The notes under the pieces: generated by a model
Told to the model about the DNA's origin: nothing
Seen by the model: the letters and a program-made list of their open reading frames with translations, nothing else
Database searches by the model: none
Assembly: GCA_018703155.1 (NCBI GenBank)
Contig: JABJGS010000067.1
Span: forward strand, 1-60,680
Reading direction: 5' to 3'
DNA from: Francisellaceae bacterium
GTDB lineage: Bacteria > Pseudomonadota > Gammaproteobacteria > UBA6186 > Azoamicaceae
DNA length: 60,680 nt
Program-made: the position numbers and the translations under genes
Part shown: in pieces, positions 36,345 through 45,604 of the stretch
Layout: every line of letters starts with the position of its first letter
Position numbering within the stretch: the first letter of the stretch is position 1

Positions 36345-36396
36345 AAGTATCTATTCATAGGTTATTTGCAAATATCTAGTAACTGAATAGATACTT
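36345..36396 (+). terminator. hairpin after the oxygenase gene
   Basis: Perfect 13-bp inverted repeat AAGTATCTATTCA (36345-36357) / TGAATAGATACTT (36384-36396) with a 26-nt loop containing the palindrome ATTTGCAAAT, 18 nt after the stop. No T-run, so termination is uncertain. The rest of the 214-nt spacer to 36541 shows nothing else. Confidence 0.5.
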
Positions 36397-36541
36397 CATA
36401 AAAAGATAACTAACATTGTAGATACAGTTAATTTTATCTCCATCTGAGGGTTTGTTTTAAACAACAATTAATATAGACTATCGTCTCAATTAATTAAAAT
36501 ACAATAATAAACGTAAAATAAATAATAATAAGGCCTTACTG

Positions 36542-37231
36542 ATGACAATACCCGAATCTGCACAACGTTGCTATAGTGACAATCTTATTAATTTATCAAT
36601 GCAGTTGATCACTTTAGATAAAGTTTGCTGGATAGTTGAAGAAGAGCTTTCTACCATTTTTTCTTTTACTGATATTAATAATATTAATGAGAACGTTAAT
36701 GAAACTACCCTTGAAGAGCTTAGAAATAACGATATTGAAAGCTTTTATTTGAAGGCTAAAAAATTAAGGGAATTTGGAAATTCTAATAGCAAACGTACAA
36801 AAATAGAACTTGTAAATGGATTAGAGAAAGATATATTTTCTGTAAGAAGTATATTGTCAGAATTTACATACAAAGGTGTACAGATAAATATAAATATAAA
36901 AGATAGCAACACTTTTTCTAATAACTATGTTAAAAATGCCTTCGTCAACATACGCCGAAAATGGGGTAAAATGTACAAAGGTTTTACAAAGCCTCATCCA
37001 TCTGACCGCTATGTACTTTATGCTAAAGAATTTGTATCCATAGCTATGGCTGCAGCTGCTGCGAATGAGCTTGTACCCAGAGCTATAGTTGCGGCTAGAA
37101 GAAATATGTTGCCAATGTTTACGGCTGTTAGCATGCTTCCTTTTGATGAGACTCTATCGGAAGATAAATATATTCATACTAGTGATAACAGAGCTCCTCT
37201 TCCCTCGATAAGAAACTCATCTACCTTCTGA
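36542..37231 (+). CDS. unknown protein, possible effector
   Basis: 229 residues, soluble, Asn/Glu/Lys-rich N-terminal half and probably helical (about 15-100). A short conserved-looking block AFVNIRRKWGKMYKGFTKPHPSDRY lies near residues 132-156. A small Ala-rich hydrophobic stretch (about 163-190) follows, then a polar tail ending PSIRNSSTF. No domain was recognised. A weak ribosome-binding site precedes the ATG. It stands alone, upstream of the large OTU-like gene. A Dot/Icm effector is only a guess from lack of homology and location. Confidence 0.6.
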   Translation: MTIPESAQRCYSDNLINLSMQLITLDKVCWIVEEELSTIFSFTDINNINENVNETTLEELRNNDIESFYLKAKKLREFGNSNSKRTKIELVNGLEKDIFSVRSILSEFTYKGVQININIKDSNTFSNNYVKNAFVNIRRKWGKMYKGFTKPHPSDRYVLYAKEFVSIAMAAAAANELVPRAIVAARRNMLPMFTAVSMLPFDETLSEDKYIHTSDNRAPLPSIRNSSTF

Positions 37232-37255
37232 TACACGTTCAAGTTGACCCGAATG

Positions 37256-37267
37256 GCTGTTAACAGC
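37256..37267. other. 12-bp perfect palindrome GCTGTTAACAGC
   Basis: In the 166-nt spacer upstream of the 1108-residue gene, 130 nt before its ATG. A perfect palindrome of this size could be an operator for a dimeric regulator. No promoter was clear around it. Confidence 0.4.
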
Positions 37268-37397
37268 ACCCAAATGATGGTAAAGGCAACCATTGGCATC
37301 AATCTGCAAAGGGTGTTTATTTGAATGATTCTTAGCTAATCAACAAAACCGATGAAATAGATGTCTAAATAGTTGAGCTCATAAAGAGAAGGCAGCT

Positions 37398-40300
37398 ATG
37401 GCTACTATTGATTCAAGAACTTCATATGATGGTATGCATGTTGAGCGTGAGCAATCAGTAAGCGGATTTAATAATAATTGTGGCCTAAGTAGTATTTTAG
37501 GATTTGTGCTTGATATGGTTAGGCATAACCCAGATGATCCTGTTTTAAAAGAAGAGCCATATGTAAAACTGTTAGACTATTTAAATGAATTCCTTGATTT
37601 GCCTCAAGGTGAAAAATTAAAAAACTACCATGATGTTAAATATCTAATTGAAACCTTTCCTAACCATAATGATTTAGAGAAAATATTTTCATCTCCAATG
37701 CGTAAAATATTAGCAGATTCATGGGAACACTATAAAGATTCACCTGAAGCCCATAAATTTATTGTTGGAATGAACTCAACTCTTTTTTATAGACAGCAAA
37801 GTACAGAATTAGGTATGCGTCAAGAAACTCTTGATGATGAATATGCAGACATGTATAGGGCAAATAGTGAATTCTTTATAAACATGGTGACTAAATCTCA
37901 AAATGCACAAAAAATTATTTCCCTAGAGGAAGGTCTTGAAATATTAAGAGGCAATGGTGACATAAAAATATTAAAAAGAAATTTAGTGGAGATTGTCATC
38001 AGTGAATCTCCAGGTGAGCCCGTATTAGCTAAATCTATAATTACAGAGTTAAATTTAAATGAAGATGAAATAATGTATGCTGCGGCATATAAATCTAAAA
38101 ATGAACCAAAAGTATGGCTAAGTGAACTTAAGCGAGAATGTGGTACGGAGCCAGATGGTGATATTGTAATAACAGCTGATTTTATTACTAAAATAAAGCC
38201 TTATTTACATAAGATTGTTGCAAACCATGAAGATATGAGCAGGTATGAAAGAAAGGAGCTGATGGATCTTCTTGGTGCTGCGATACAAGGAGATAAAATA
38301 ACTTTCAACTCATCTGTCATAGAGGATATTGATTTCAGCGGTGATGTATATGAAGGCAATGGTCGGATATTGCCTGTGAAGTACCAGTTTTCCGATCCTT
38401 GGAATACTCCTGAGCAAGAGATACTGCAACATCAAATTGATAATATTAAAAGATCTGTTGGAACAACTGATGCAACAGAAATTGCGTTAATGGCTAATGC
38501 ATCCGAGCAGTTAAAATTTGCTGGAGATTATGTTTCAGGAATGAAAAGTTCATATAAGGAGTTATTTGAGCTGGCATTAACTAATAAGGAAACACCATCA
38601 GAAAAAAACAAACAAAGGTTGAGTGATAGAATAGCCAAATACAGGGATTATTGTGAGGGTGTTGAATTTAATGTTGATGAAAAGTTCATATCTTCTCTAG
38701 AAGAGCCAAGTGATGAAAATGTTGATGAATTTAGACGAGTGCTAAAACAATATGAAACTAATTCAATATTTTTGAAAAATTTTGTTGATAAGACTTTTGA
38801 TAAATGGATAGAGGAGACAGCCAAAAGTTCTATGATGGTAGGACAGGGTGTGAAAGTATTATCATCATATCTAGGCATAGATTGTCATGTATATACTTCT
38901 GGGGAAAAGTTTAATTTGGCAGAGCACTTAGATGGAAGTTCTGCAGTAATTTATCCAGATGAAACAAATACTGCCTCAAAAACTAAAGTTGAATTTACTG
39001 ATAATCACGGGCTTCAAATAGATGAAGCTAATAAAATCATTGAATTTACTATAAAAGACGTTGCATCATATAAAAAATTTGGATCACCTGGTTTTGGGAC
39101 AGCGCTAGACATATCTGGGATCACATGCCCAGTAGTAGAGGTTACTGAGAATGCAGATGGAACTGTCAGTTTGCAAGTGGACTATAGTTCTATGCTAAAA
39201 ATCACTGCTGCAGATTTGAAAGATAAACTTGCTATTCAGGGACAAATTAATCCTATTCTACCAAGAGAACATTTGATTGTGGATACAAATTTAAGTAATG
39301 TCACAGGGACCAGGACTCTTAAAATTTATAATCCTGGGAATATTCACTGGCAAAGAGAAATACCCACAACAGATGTTAATTATTACCGGGAAGCGAATCG
39401 TAAAGCAAAACAATTAGGATCAATAAGTGGATTTAAAAAAATTCCAGGCAAAGCTAGAAATGAAAGTGACTTTTATACTGATGCTGAATTTTCTGATTTA
39501 TACAGGAAAATGTATGGAGCAAATCAGGCTGCTGCAGCTGAAGCTAAAAAGGCTCCAGTGTATTCTGCAAATTTTGAAGATTACCAGGTTGTTATAAAGG
39601 AGAGATTTTCTTTAAAATGGAAACAGGCATTGCGTGAAAAAGCAGCGGTTATAGCTGGGAAGCGTGCACACGCAAAATCTCCTGGTGCTCTTCCTTCTGG
39701 CTCACCAACATCAGTTGTCGATTTGTCAGGAGTTAGAACCGGGCCTAACGCTAGTCCTAGTCCTAGTCACGCTGATAGTAGGAAAAAAACAGCTGCAGCT
39801 AAAACTCCTGTAGCAACTTCAGTGATAGTAAGAAAGAGAAAAAGTACTGTAGAGCCATCCAGAGTAAGTAGCTTTGGTAGCGAGCCTTCTAGTGATGGTA
39901 GAAAAAGAAGAAAAACACCTTCTGGAATAGTAGAAAGTAATCTGTTAAGTCCATTAGAAGAAAGATTTAAGACCTTAAATGGGTTATCTGCAAGTAACCC
40001 CAATCCTTTAATACAAACAAAGAGAGCACCAAGCCTGATTTTCCCAAGTAGCCGGCATAGTCCTAAAGTTGTTGAAGAAGAGCCTAGTACTCAACTTGTT
40101 AAGAGAGCAGAGCCTGGGGAGTTTATGCACTCGATAGATATGTTACAAGATCAGATAAGAGAGGCGAATGAATATGTTGCTAGAGATGGCGCAGTTCTAT
40201 TGCCTGATCATCCAAAATACAATGAATTTTATGACGATGATGGCTCTGTAGTTACAGAAAAAAGTAAAGAATTAGAATTTGAAATTGAGAAAGCAAAAGC

Positions 40301-40724
40301 TTTTATGGGCAAAAAAATCGTCATAGAAACTAATGCTGATAATGAGGCAACAAGTTATATGGTTAGCGATGTTGTTACTAATGAAAAGATTATAAAAGCT
40401 GAAACACTAGGGAATACTATAAAACTTCGAGCATATAATAAAGATGATGAAACAATTATTATTATGCTGGCTCCAGCTATTGATTATGCGATAGAACATA
40501 ATAGGGAATTAATGTCTATTCGAGTAATGGACCGAAATGATCCAGAATATGCTTTACAGATTTTTGAAAAGGCAATGGAGCATGGGTTGAACCCTCAGAT
40601 CAAGGATAGGGAAACGCTAAAAGCTATTAAAGATAATGGTTTATCTGAGCGTTATAAAGAAGCACTTGATAAAATGACTTCTATCTTAAAGCGTGAACAA
40701 CCCAAATTAAATTTGGGACGATAG
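37398..40724 (+). CDS. 1108-residue protein with OTU-protease-like motifs and NLS-like clusters; candidate Dot/Icm effector
   Basis: ATG behind AGAAGG. The N-terminus has a Cys-loop-like NNNCGLSSI with Cys28. Residues 485-500 (VKVLSSYLGIDCHVYT) resemble the OTU strand after the helical core, and VEFTDNHGLQI contains His537, which fits the OTU catalytic His. Between them lie ~450 helical residues. Legionella Lot-type OTU effectors have a helical insertion in the same place, though shorter. A Pro/Ser/Lys-rich linker (about 760-900) has basic clusters RKRK (812-815) and RKRRK (835-839), 19 residues apart, like a bipartite nuclear localisation signal. The last ~200 residues are helical, with an ankyrin-like impression in NPQIKDRETLKAIKDNG. 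Deubiquitinase activity is inference; no homologue was searched. Confidence 0.6.
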   Translation: MATIDSRTSYDGMHVEREQSVSGFNNNCGLSSILGFVLDMVRHNPDDPVLKEEPYVKLLDYLNEFLDLPQGEKLKNYHDVKYLIETFPNHNDLEKIFSSPMRKILADSWEHYKDSPEAHKFIVGMNSTLFYRQQSTELGMRQETLDDEYADMYRANSEFFINMVTKSQNAQKIISLEEGLEILRGNGDIKILKRNLVEIVISESPGEPVLAKSIITELNLNEDEIMYAAAYKSKNEPKVWLSELKRECGTEPDGDIVITADFITKIKPYLHKIVANHEDMSRYERKELMDLLGAAIQGDKITFNSSVIEDIDFSGDVYEGNGRILPVKYQFSDPWNTPEQEILQHQIDNIKRSVGTTDATEIALMANASEQLKFAGDYVSGMKSSYKELFELALTNKETPSEKNKQRLSDRIAKYRDYCEGVEFNVDEKFISSLEEPSDENVDEFRRVLKQYETNSIFLKNFVDKTFDKWIEETAKSSMMVGQGVKVLSSYLGIDCHVYTSGEKFNLAEHLDGSSAVIYPDETNTASKTKVEFTDNHGLQIDEANKIIEFTIKDVASYKKFGSPGFGTALDISGITCPVVEVTENADGTVSLQVDYSSMLKITAADLKDKLAIQGQINPILPREHLIVDTNLSNVTGTRTLKIYNPGNIHWQREIPTTDVNYYREANRKAKQLGSISGFKKIPGKARNESDFYTDAEFSDLYRKMYGANQAAAAEAKKAPVYSANFEDYQVVIKERFSLKWKQALREKAAVIAGKRAHAKSPGALPSGSPTSVVDLSGVRTGPNASPSPSHADSRKKTAAAKTPVATSVIVRKRKSTVEPSRVSSFGSEPSSDGRKRRKTPSGIVESNLLSPLEERFKTLNGLSASNPNPLIQTKRAPSLIFPSSRHSPKVVEEEPSTQLVKRAEPGEFMHSIDMLQDQIREANEYVARDGAVLLPDHPKYNEFYDDDGSVVTEKSKELEFEIEKAKAFMGKKIVIETNADNEATSYMVSDVVTNEKIIKAETLGNTIKLRAYNKDDETIIIMLAPAIDYAIEHNRELMSIRVMDRNDPEYALQIFEKAMEHGLNPQIKDRETLKAIKDNGLSERYKEALDKMTSILKREQPKLNLGR

Positions 40725-42077
40725 ATTATTTAATGTTTTTTTATCTGGGAAATGTATTACCCCGACTATTCCAACAATAAACATTACAGGAATACCAATC
40801 ATAGCCCAGTAATATGTGTAATTTCCGGCATCACCAAAATATAGATATGAACCAATACCAGATAAAAGTCCAATGATAATACTAACATAGACACCAGTAC
40901 GGGATTTTTGCGAAATGTAAAAACCAGATAGTAGAGCAAAAGATAGCGATACAACTGGAATATTAGCTAAAATCATCTTGCTGAGGATGTTGTCGACCAG
41001 AACGTTTGTAAGAATATATGTAATAACCGCGCAAATGAACATCATTATTACATATGAGTTAACACTTTTTGTCTGCTTAAACTCTAATGACATAGTTGCC
41101 ATTGCATTCCAAAGTCCAGTCAAGGTGGTTGATGAAATTAAAAACAGCAATGAATAGCCAATATATGAAAATTTGCCACTCATAACTTGGTTTAGAGCAT
41201 ATGGAAATGACTCTTGAGGATCTGCAAAACTAATGCCTTTAATTGCTAGAGTATAACTGATCAAGATCCCTATGGAATATAAACAAAAAACAAATATGGC
41301 AGAAAATATAACCGCAATTTTCGCGGTGGTTTTATTCTTTGCTGCAAAGATTCGTTGCCCATACCATGGTGCCAAAATATAACTAAACATAGTTAATGGA
41401 AACAAGGAAAGCAGAAATGAATTATCTAATAATTCGGGTCTTATTTTTATTTCCTTAATATTATCGAAATTTGTGGGTAGCATTGTGGCAAAATACAGTA
41501 TAAAGGGCAGAGCTATAATAACTATCAAAAAAGCTATAATGTCTACTTTCACAATAGAAGCAAGTCCCTTTTTTATGACCATAAATAATGTAGCTATAGC
41601 TAAATAGGCACTAATAAACCATTCACTTTCTAGGTTGATAAAGTTTTTGAATAATATAGTTAGAGATTTTAAATATGTCGCACTAAAGCCACTCATTGCA
41701 GTAAATAAAAAAATTGCGCTTATCATGCCAATAGTTTTACCATACTGTTTAATAAAATAATCCACAGTAGATGTACCATTGAATTCTTTCCATTTTTTTG
41801 CAGCTACCAAGGCATAAAAGAGCAGGCCGATTAAAAATACTAGAGGCAGAGTCAGAGCTTTTAAGCCACTTACGTAACCCAGGGAGGAGAATGCAATAAG
41901 TGTTGCCGTATTAAATTCAGTCATTACCAGGGTGGCTGTGAGAGAAAAAATACCTAAGTCCCTTTTAGACACTACATACTCATTTGCTTTAAGTTCCGAT
42001 GGTTGTTTTTTTAGTGCGTACTGGAGCAATATAAATAGCAATGTAACAATAAAAAAAATATGTAAATAAGTACTCAT
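40707..42077 (-). CDS. sodium:solute symporter family protein
   Basis: 456 residues with about 12-13 hydrophobic segments along the whole length, the LeuT-fold SSS pattern. N-terminal VVSKRDLGIFSLTATLVMTEF (about 36-56) corresponds to the family's broken first helix. FLFTAMSGFSATYLKSL and APWYGQRIFAAKNKTTAK (about 244-261, the Gln-Arg loop) are typical. Substrate unknown. Its 3' end overlaps the convergent 1108-residue gene by 18 nt. Confidence 0.85.
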   Translation of the reverse strand: MSTYLHIFFIVTLLFILLQYALKKQPSELKANEYVVSKRDLGIFSLTATLVMTEFNTATLIAFSSLGYVSGLKALTLPLVFLIGLLFYALVAAKKWKEFNGTSTVDYFIKQYGKTIGMISAIFLFTAMSGFSATYLKSLTILFKNFINLESEWFISAYLAIATLFMVIKKGLASIVKVDIIAFLIVIIALPFILYFATMLPTNFDNIKEIKIRPELLDNSFLLSLFPLTMFSYILAPWYGQRIFAAKNKTTAKIAVIFSAIFVFCLYSIGILISYTLAIKGISFADPQESFPYALNQVMSGKFSYIGYSLLFLISSTTLTGLWNAMATMSLEFKQTKSVNSYVIMMFICAVITYILTNVLVDNILSKMILANIPVVSLSFALLSGFYISQKSRTGVYVSIIIGLLSGIGSYLYFGDAGNYTYYWAMIGIPVMFIVGIVGVIHFPDKKTLNNLSSQI

Positions 42078-42154
42078 GTTGTATGTTTCTATAATGAGGG
42101 GGTAAATTATATAACAATATTACCTATGGGAGGAAGACCTTTTTAGGAATGATG

Positions 42155-42940
42155 TTATTTAGGAGCGTTGTTATTATCAAAACTATTTAGCAACTCAATG
42201 TCAAGGTCATTTTGCTTATATTGAGAATCTTTACGACGGAGTTCACGATCTAGTTTAGAGATGTATTTTGTTAAAGCCGCCCGTTGTTCATTACTTTTAT
42301 AAATAATACGACCAGAGACATTGATATGTTTAGATAAAGGTTTGAGTCTGTAGACCATAAAATCAAAAATGATGGACTCATCATCACTTATTTCTAGTTC
42401 ACACCCATGGATAATATCTCTAACTGAAAAGATATCCTCATCATCTTCAGAGCAAATGAAAGCTATGCCACTACTAGAAACATCCTTTATTTTCAGTTCA
42501 AGTTCTCGCCCAGAATAGTTACACTTGATCGTTCTATCTACAGCAGCACTTAGCTTAATTCTATAGCTATCACGCCGTTGTAGATATCCAATGTCTTCAG
42601 GAAAGGCAATATGATAAACCTTGTTGCCATGCTGTATTTCATCTCCGATAACCTGAGATTTAAAGGTTACAGCAATACCATTGTCATTGCTGGTAAAACG
42701 AAATGCGTTACCGGATAGAGCCGCATCATTTCCCTTTGAAGGCACAAATTCATCAAGTAGTATTCGTTCACCTGTAACTTCAATAATCATAGTCATGAAT
42801 TGTTCTGTGTAGCCTTTGAATTTTACCGTAGCTGGAGAACGTTGAGAACAAAGTTTCTGTAGAGTAGCAATTGAAAGCTCTTTTTGCTCAGAATATTTTT
42901 TCTTTTTTATTCCTAGCTTTGAAGCCAATTTCTTTAACAC
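42155..42940 (-). CDS. YcgR-like PilZ-domain flagellar brake protein
   Basis: 261 residues. The N-terminal YcgR-N-like domain (about 25-130) is followed by a PilZ domain. Its c-di-GMP motifs are RDSYR (RxxxR) within YLQRRDSYRIKL and DVSSSG (D/NxSxxG). In E. coli, c-di-GMP-bound YcgR slows the flagellar motor; that role is inferred from domains and from the position after flgN. It starts 3 nt after the flgN stop and is the last gene of the flgA-flgM-flgN unit. Confidence 0.85.
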   Translation of the reverse strand: MLKKLASKLGIKKKKYSEQKELSIATLQKLCSQRSPATVKFKGYTEQFMTMIIEVTGERILLDEFVPSKGNDAALSGNAFRFTSNDNGIAVTFKSQVIGDEIQHGNKVYHIAFPEDIGYLQRRDSYRIKLSAAVDRTIKCNYSGRELELKIKDVSSSGIAFICSEDDEDIFSVRDIIHGCELEISDDESIIFDFMVYRLKPLSKHINVSGRIIYKSNEQRAALTKYISKLDRELRRKDSQYKQNDLDIELLNSFDNNNAPK

Positions 42941-42943
42941 GAG

Positions 42944-43429
42944 TTATATTTTCCCTGAAACTCTAGAGCTAGAAGTTAGATTTATTGAGTGGTCAGCTTT
43001 TTCATCGTAAGTTGTTTGTGATGCGTTGCCATATAGCTCGTTGATGCGTTGAGCCACCTGCATAGAATTATATTTAATAACTTTGGAGTTGATACTGTTT
43101 AGTTCACCAAGTTTATGTAAGATTTTTTCAAGAGTATTAAAATGAGCAAGAAATTTCTTCTTGAGTATTGGGCTTTTAATATTATCTGCAAATGATTTTA
43201 GGCCTTTTTCATCTTTTGATAAATTTAGGGAGTTCAGAAGAACGTTTCTTTGTGTTTGGTTCTCTTCAAGCGATTCGATAGTTTTATCAATTTCAGGAAC
43301 TAATTTTTCGAGCTTGGATGAATCAAAATGTTCAAGTGCATGCTTTTTGGCCTCAAGCAGCTTTAGCATGATTTCAGCAAGGTCAATATCTTTAGTAATA
43401 GAATCTAATATTTTGATGCTTACTCCCAT
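42944..43429 (-). CDS. flgN: FlgN, export chaperone for FlgK and FlgL
   Basis: 161 residues, all-helical with coiled-coil character, in line with FlgN (about 140). It prevents premature polymerisation of hook-associated proteins FlgK/FlgL and delivers them to the export gate. The conserved family impression is the N-terminal long helix and LNSLNLSKDEKGL near the middle; a Ser/Thr-rich tail follows. It lies 10 nt after flgM and 3 nt before the PilZ gene. The call depends on position as much as on sequence. Confidence 0.8.
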   Translation of the reverse strand: MGVSIKILDSITKDIDLAEIMLKLLEAKKHALEHFDSSKLEKLVPEIDKTIESLEENQTQRNVLLNSLNLSKDEKGLKSFADNIKSPILKKKFLAHFNTLEKILHKLGELNSINSKVIKYNSMQVAQRINELYGNASQTTYDEKADHSINLTSSSRVSGKI

Positions 43430-43439
43430 GCAAAGTCTC

Positions 43440-43778
43440 CTATTTTTTAACGTGAATATCTAATAATTTATCCGCAATTCGTTCTGCGGTGCTTAGTTTT
43501 GCATCAGTGCTTGATAGAACATCAAATTCACCACGTTCAAGTCTAGCGCGTGCTGCCATAACTTTAGCCTTATCAACTTCAGGGGCATTAGTGATGTCAT
43601 TTTGTAGCTGTAGCAAATCTTTTGCTTCTTGAGTAATATTTACAGAAGTATTTCCATTTTGATTTGGTGCAGTATTATCTATAGGCGTCTTAAGTTTTGT
43701 TTTTATATCATCAGTTTTTTTTGAGATTGGATCATCCAAAGGTCCTGCATCACGATATATTGAGCTATCTATTTTCAT
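43440..43778 (-). CDS. flgM: FlgM, anti-sigma-28 factor
   Basis: 112 residues. Unstructured Asp/Lys/Thr-rich N-terminal half and a C-terminal helical sigma-28-binding half with the conserved APEVDKAKVMAARARLERGE (about 64-83) and a helix ending in IADKLLDIHVKK. FlgM holds FliA inactive until the hook is finished and is then exported. The flagellin promoter at 59849 carries the matching sigma-28 sequence. It is transcribed with flgA upstream (133-nt gap with no clear promoter) and flgN downstream. Confidence 0.92.
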   Translation of the reverse strand: MKIDSSIYRDAGPLDDPISKKTDDIKTKLKTPIDNTAPNQNGNTSVNITQEAKDLLQLQNDITNAPEVDKAKVMAARARLERGEFDVLSSTDAKLSTAERIADKLLDIHVKK

Positions 43779-43911
43779 CCCTGCTCCTGAATTTAACTTT
43801 TATCATTAATTCACATACTAAATTTTAGTATATTTGTAAGCATCTAACTACTTGTTAGAGATAATACTTTTTCGACCTAGAACAACCCGCGCATGTTGAC
43901 TTTCTGACTAA

Positions 43912-44616
43912 CTACATTCTAGAGATAATAACTCTTCCGTGACCTGCAACAATTCCTTCTATAATGCGTTTAGAAGCAGTATTGCGAACTTGAATACTAC
44001 TACCCATTGTGCCATCCGATAAAGATTTTCCTGTTGTGCGCACTTCAAAGCCATTAGCTTGCCCAATGATTGAAATTAAATCACCTCGATTTATTATTAT
44101 AGGTTTTGTAATGAGTCTAGGTTTCATTATAGTATTCGTTTTAATGTTTTGAGTCGCACTTAAGCCAACAACCTCATCAATGCTATTAAAAAATCCATGC
44201 GTTAAAGACGCAATATTGACTTTTTGAATATCTAAATCTTCTGGACCTACAATTTCACCTCTGCTCAATGGTCTTCTGGTAAGGACAGCATCATTATATA
44301 TAGCAACATTAACAGGTATATACATAGACCAAGCTGGGTAGGGGCAGCTTACAATAATAGTTGTTCTGTTACCAATTTGAGATCTTGCTGGTAACTCATA
44401 TTCATATGGTTGTTCACATGCGCGTAATTTAAATCTATCATCTAGTTTTGAAGGCTTTATAATAATTGTGCCATGATATCTGCCACTTAATTCTGAATAT
44501 AGAAAATCTTGAATTTCAGGATATATTTCTGAGATATTTGCATACTCTGATGCTAATGATATAGTTGGTAGCAGTAAGGAGATGCCAAAAACCAAACGTA
44601 GTATAAATTTATTCAT
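43912..44616 (-). CDS. flgA: FlgA, P-ring assembly chaperone
   Basis: 234 residues with a signal peptide (about 1-22, SLLLPTISLA). The SAF-type C-terminal region carries VLTRRPLSRGEIVGPEDLDI (about 112-131), PRLITKPIIINRGDLISI and a GSSIQVRNTASKRIIEGIVAG motif near the end. It helps FlgI assemble the periplasmic P ring. A sigma-54 promoter lies 33 nt upstream of its ATG. Divergent from cheR. Confidence 0.95.
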   Translation of the reverse strand: MNKFILRLVFGISLLLPTISLASEYANISEIYPEIQDFLYSELSGRYHGTIIIKPSKLDDRFKLRACEQPYEYELPARSQIGNRTTIIVSCPYPAWSMYIPVNVAIYNDAVLTRRPLSRGEIVGPEDLDIQKVNIASLTHGFFNSIDEVVGLSATQNIKTNTIMKPRLITKPIIINRGDLISIIGQANGFEVRTTGKSLSDGTMGSSIQVRNTASKRIIEGIVAGHGRVIISRM

Positions 44617-44648
44617 TTCTCTGACCTTATCTCTACTTACTATTTAAC

Positions 44649-44665
44649 ATGCTAAAATTGTGCCA
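44649..44665 (-). promoter_or_regulatory. sigma-54 promoter for flgA-flgM-flgN-ycgR
   Basis: On the minus strand TGGCAC-aattt-TAGCAT: the -24 GG and -12 GC are separated by the required 10 nt. It lies 33 nt from the flgA ATG. Confidence 0.75.
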
Positions 44666-44745
44666 AGAAAAAAAACCAAATAGTTACTAAACTTATTCTA
44701 TGGAGGAGTCTAAACGACAGGCCTCGCAAACAAGAGTATTGATGG

Positions 44746-45603
44746 GTGTCTAAATTAGAGGTGTCAACACAAGAGTTTTTACGCTTTAAGCGATTCTTGC
44801 AAGATGAGTGTGGGATTCTTTTAGAAGATAATAAAAAATACTTAGTGGAAAGCAGGCTAAATAAGCTTTTAGAGTCAAATAATATTGAGAATATTAATAA
44901 ACTTATTGACGATATGGCAAGTCCCATGGGTAAACGACTACGAGATCAAGTCATAGATGCCATGACTACAAATGAAACTAGTTGGTTTCGTGATACAAAA
45001 CCATACAATTTACTTAAAGATATAATATTCAAAGATATTAGAGAATCTTCAGATAATATTAGAATAGGATCATTTGCTTGCTCATCCGGGCAAGAGGCAT
45101 ATTCAATTAGCATGTGCTTACATGAATTTAAAAAAGTGTTTCCAGGTTCATTTCATAAGGGCTCTGCAATAATTGGCTTAGATATTTCGCAAGAGATGCT
45201 TGCCAAGGGAATGAGTGCTACTTACAGTGAATCTGAAATGTCACATGGTTTATCTACAAGTAGAAAAAGTATATTTTTCCATAAAGACAAAAATGGCTTA
45301 TATCATGTTGTTGATGAAATTAGAGATGTTGTTCGTTTTCAACAGTTGAACTTACTAAATAGTTTTATTTTGTTAGGTAAATTTGATGTGATATTTTGTC
45401 GAAATGTTTTATTTTATTTTGAGCCTGAGACACGAATGAAAATTATAGAAAAACTCTATCATTCTCTGAATAGCAATGGCTACCTTATTTTAGGTGGGCC
45501 TGAATCAATTGGTCAGTATATGGCTATTGATGAAGAGGATACTCCGAACTACTTCGAAACAATAAGTGTCCCCCTTGGTCAATACTATCGTAAACTAGAC
45601 TAG
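44746..45603 (+). CDS. cheR: CheR, chemotaxis protein methyltransferase
   Basis: 285 residues, GTG start (VSKLEVSTQEF); a second in-frame GTG five codons later is also possible. It methylates chemoreceptor glutamates with SAM. The N-terminal helical CheR domain (about 5-75, FLQDECGILLEDNKKYLVESRL) is followed by DAMTTNETSWFRD, the SAM loop FACSSGQEAYSISM (about 109-122) and a VIFCRNVLFYFEPETR segment (about 211-226). No other che gene is in the window. It directly precedes the flgB operon, a common arrangement. Confidence 0.93.
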   Translation: MSKLEVSTQEFLRFKRFLQDECGILLEDNKKYLVESRLNKLLESNNIENINKLIDDMASPMGKRLRDQVIDAMTTNETSWFRDTKPYNLLKDIIFKDIRESSDNIRIGSFACSSGQEAYSISMCLHEFKKVFPGSFHKGSAIIGLDISQEMLAKGMSATYSESEMSHGLSTSRKSIFFHKDKNGLYHVVDEIRDVVRFQQLNLLNSFILLGKFDVIFCRNVLFYFEPETRMKIIEKLYHSLNSNGYLILGGPESIGQYMAIDEEDTPNYFETISVPLGQYYRKLD

Positions 45604-45604
45604 T

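Noticed and set aside
37256-37390. Remnant of a mobile element or gene upstream of the 1108-residue gene
   Set aside because: Only a 12-bp palindrome and no extended coding pattern or terminal repeats; kept as a small site only.
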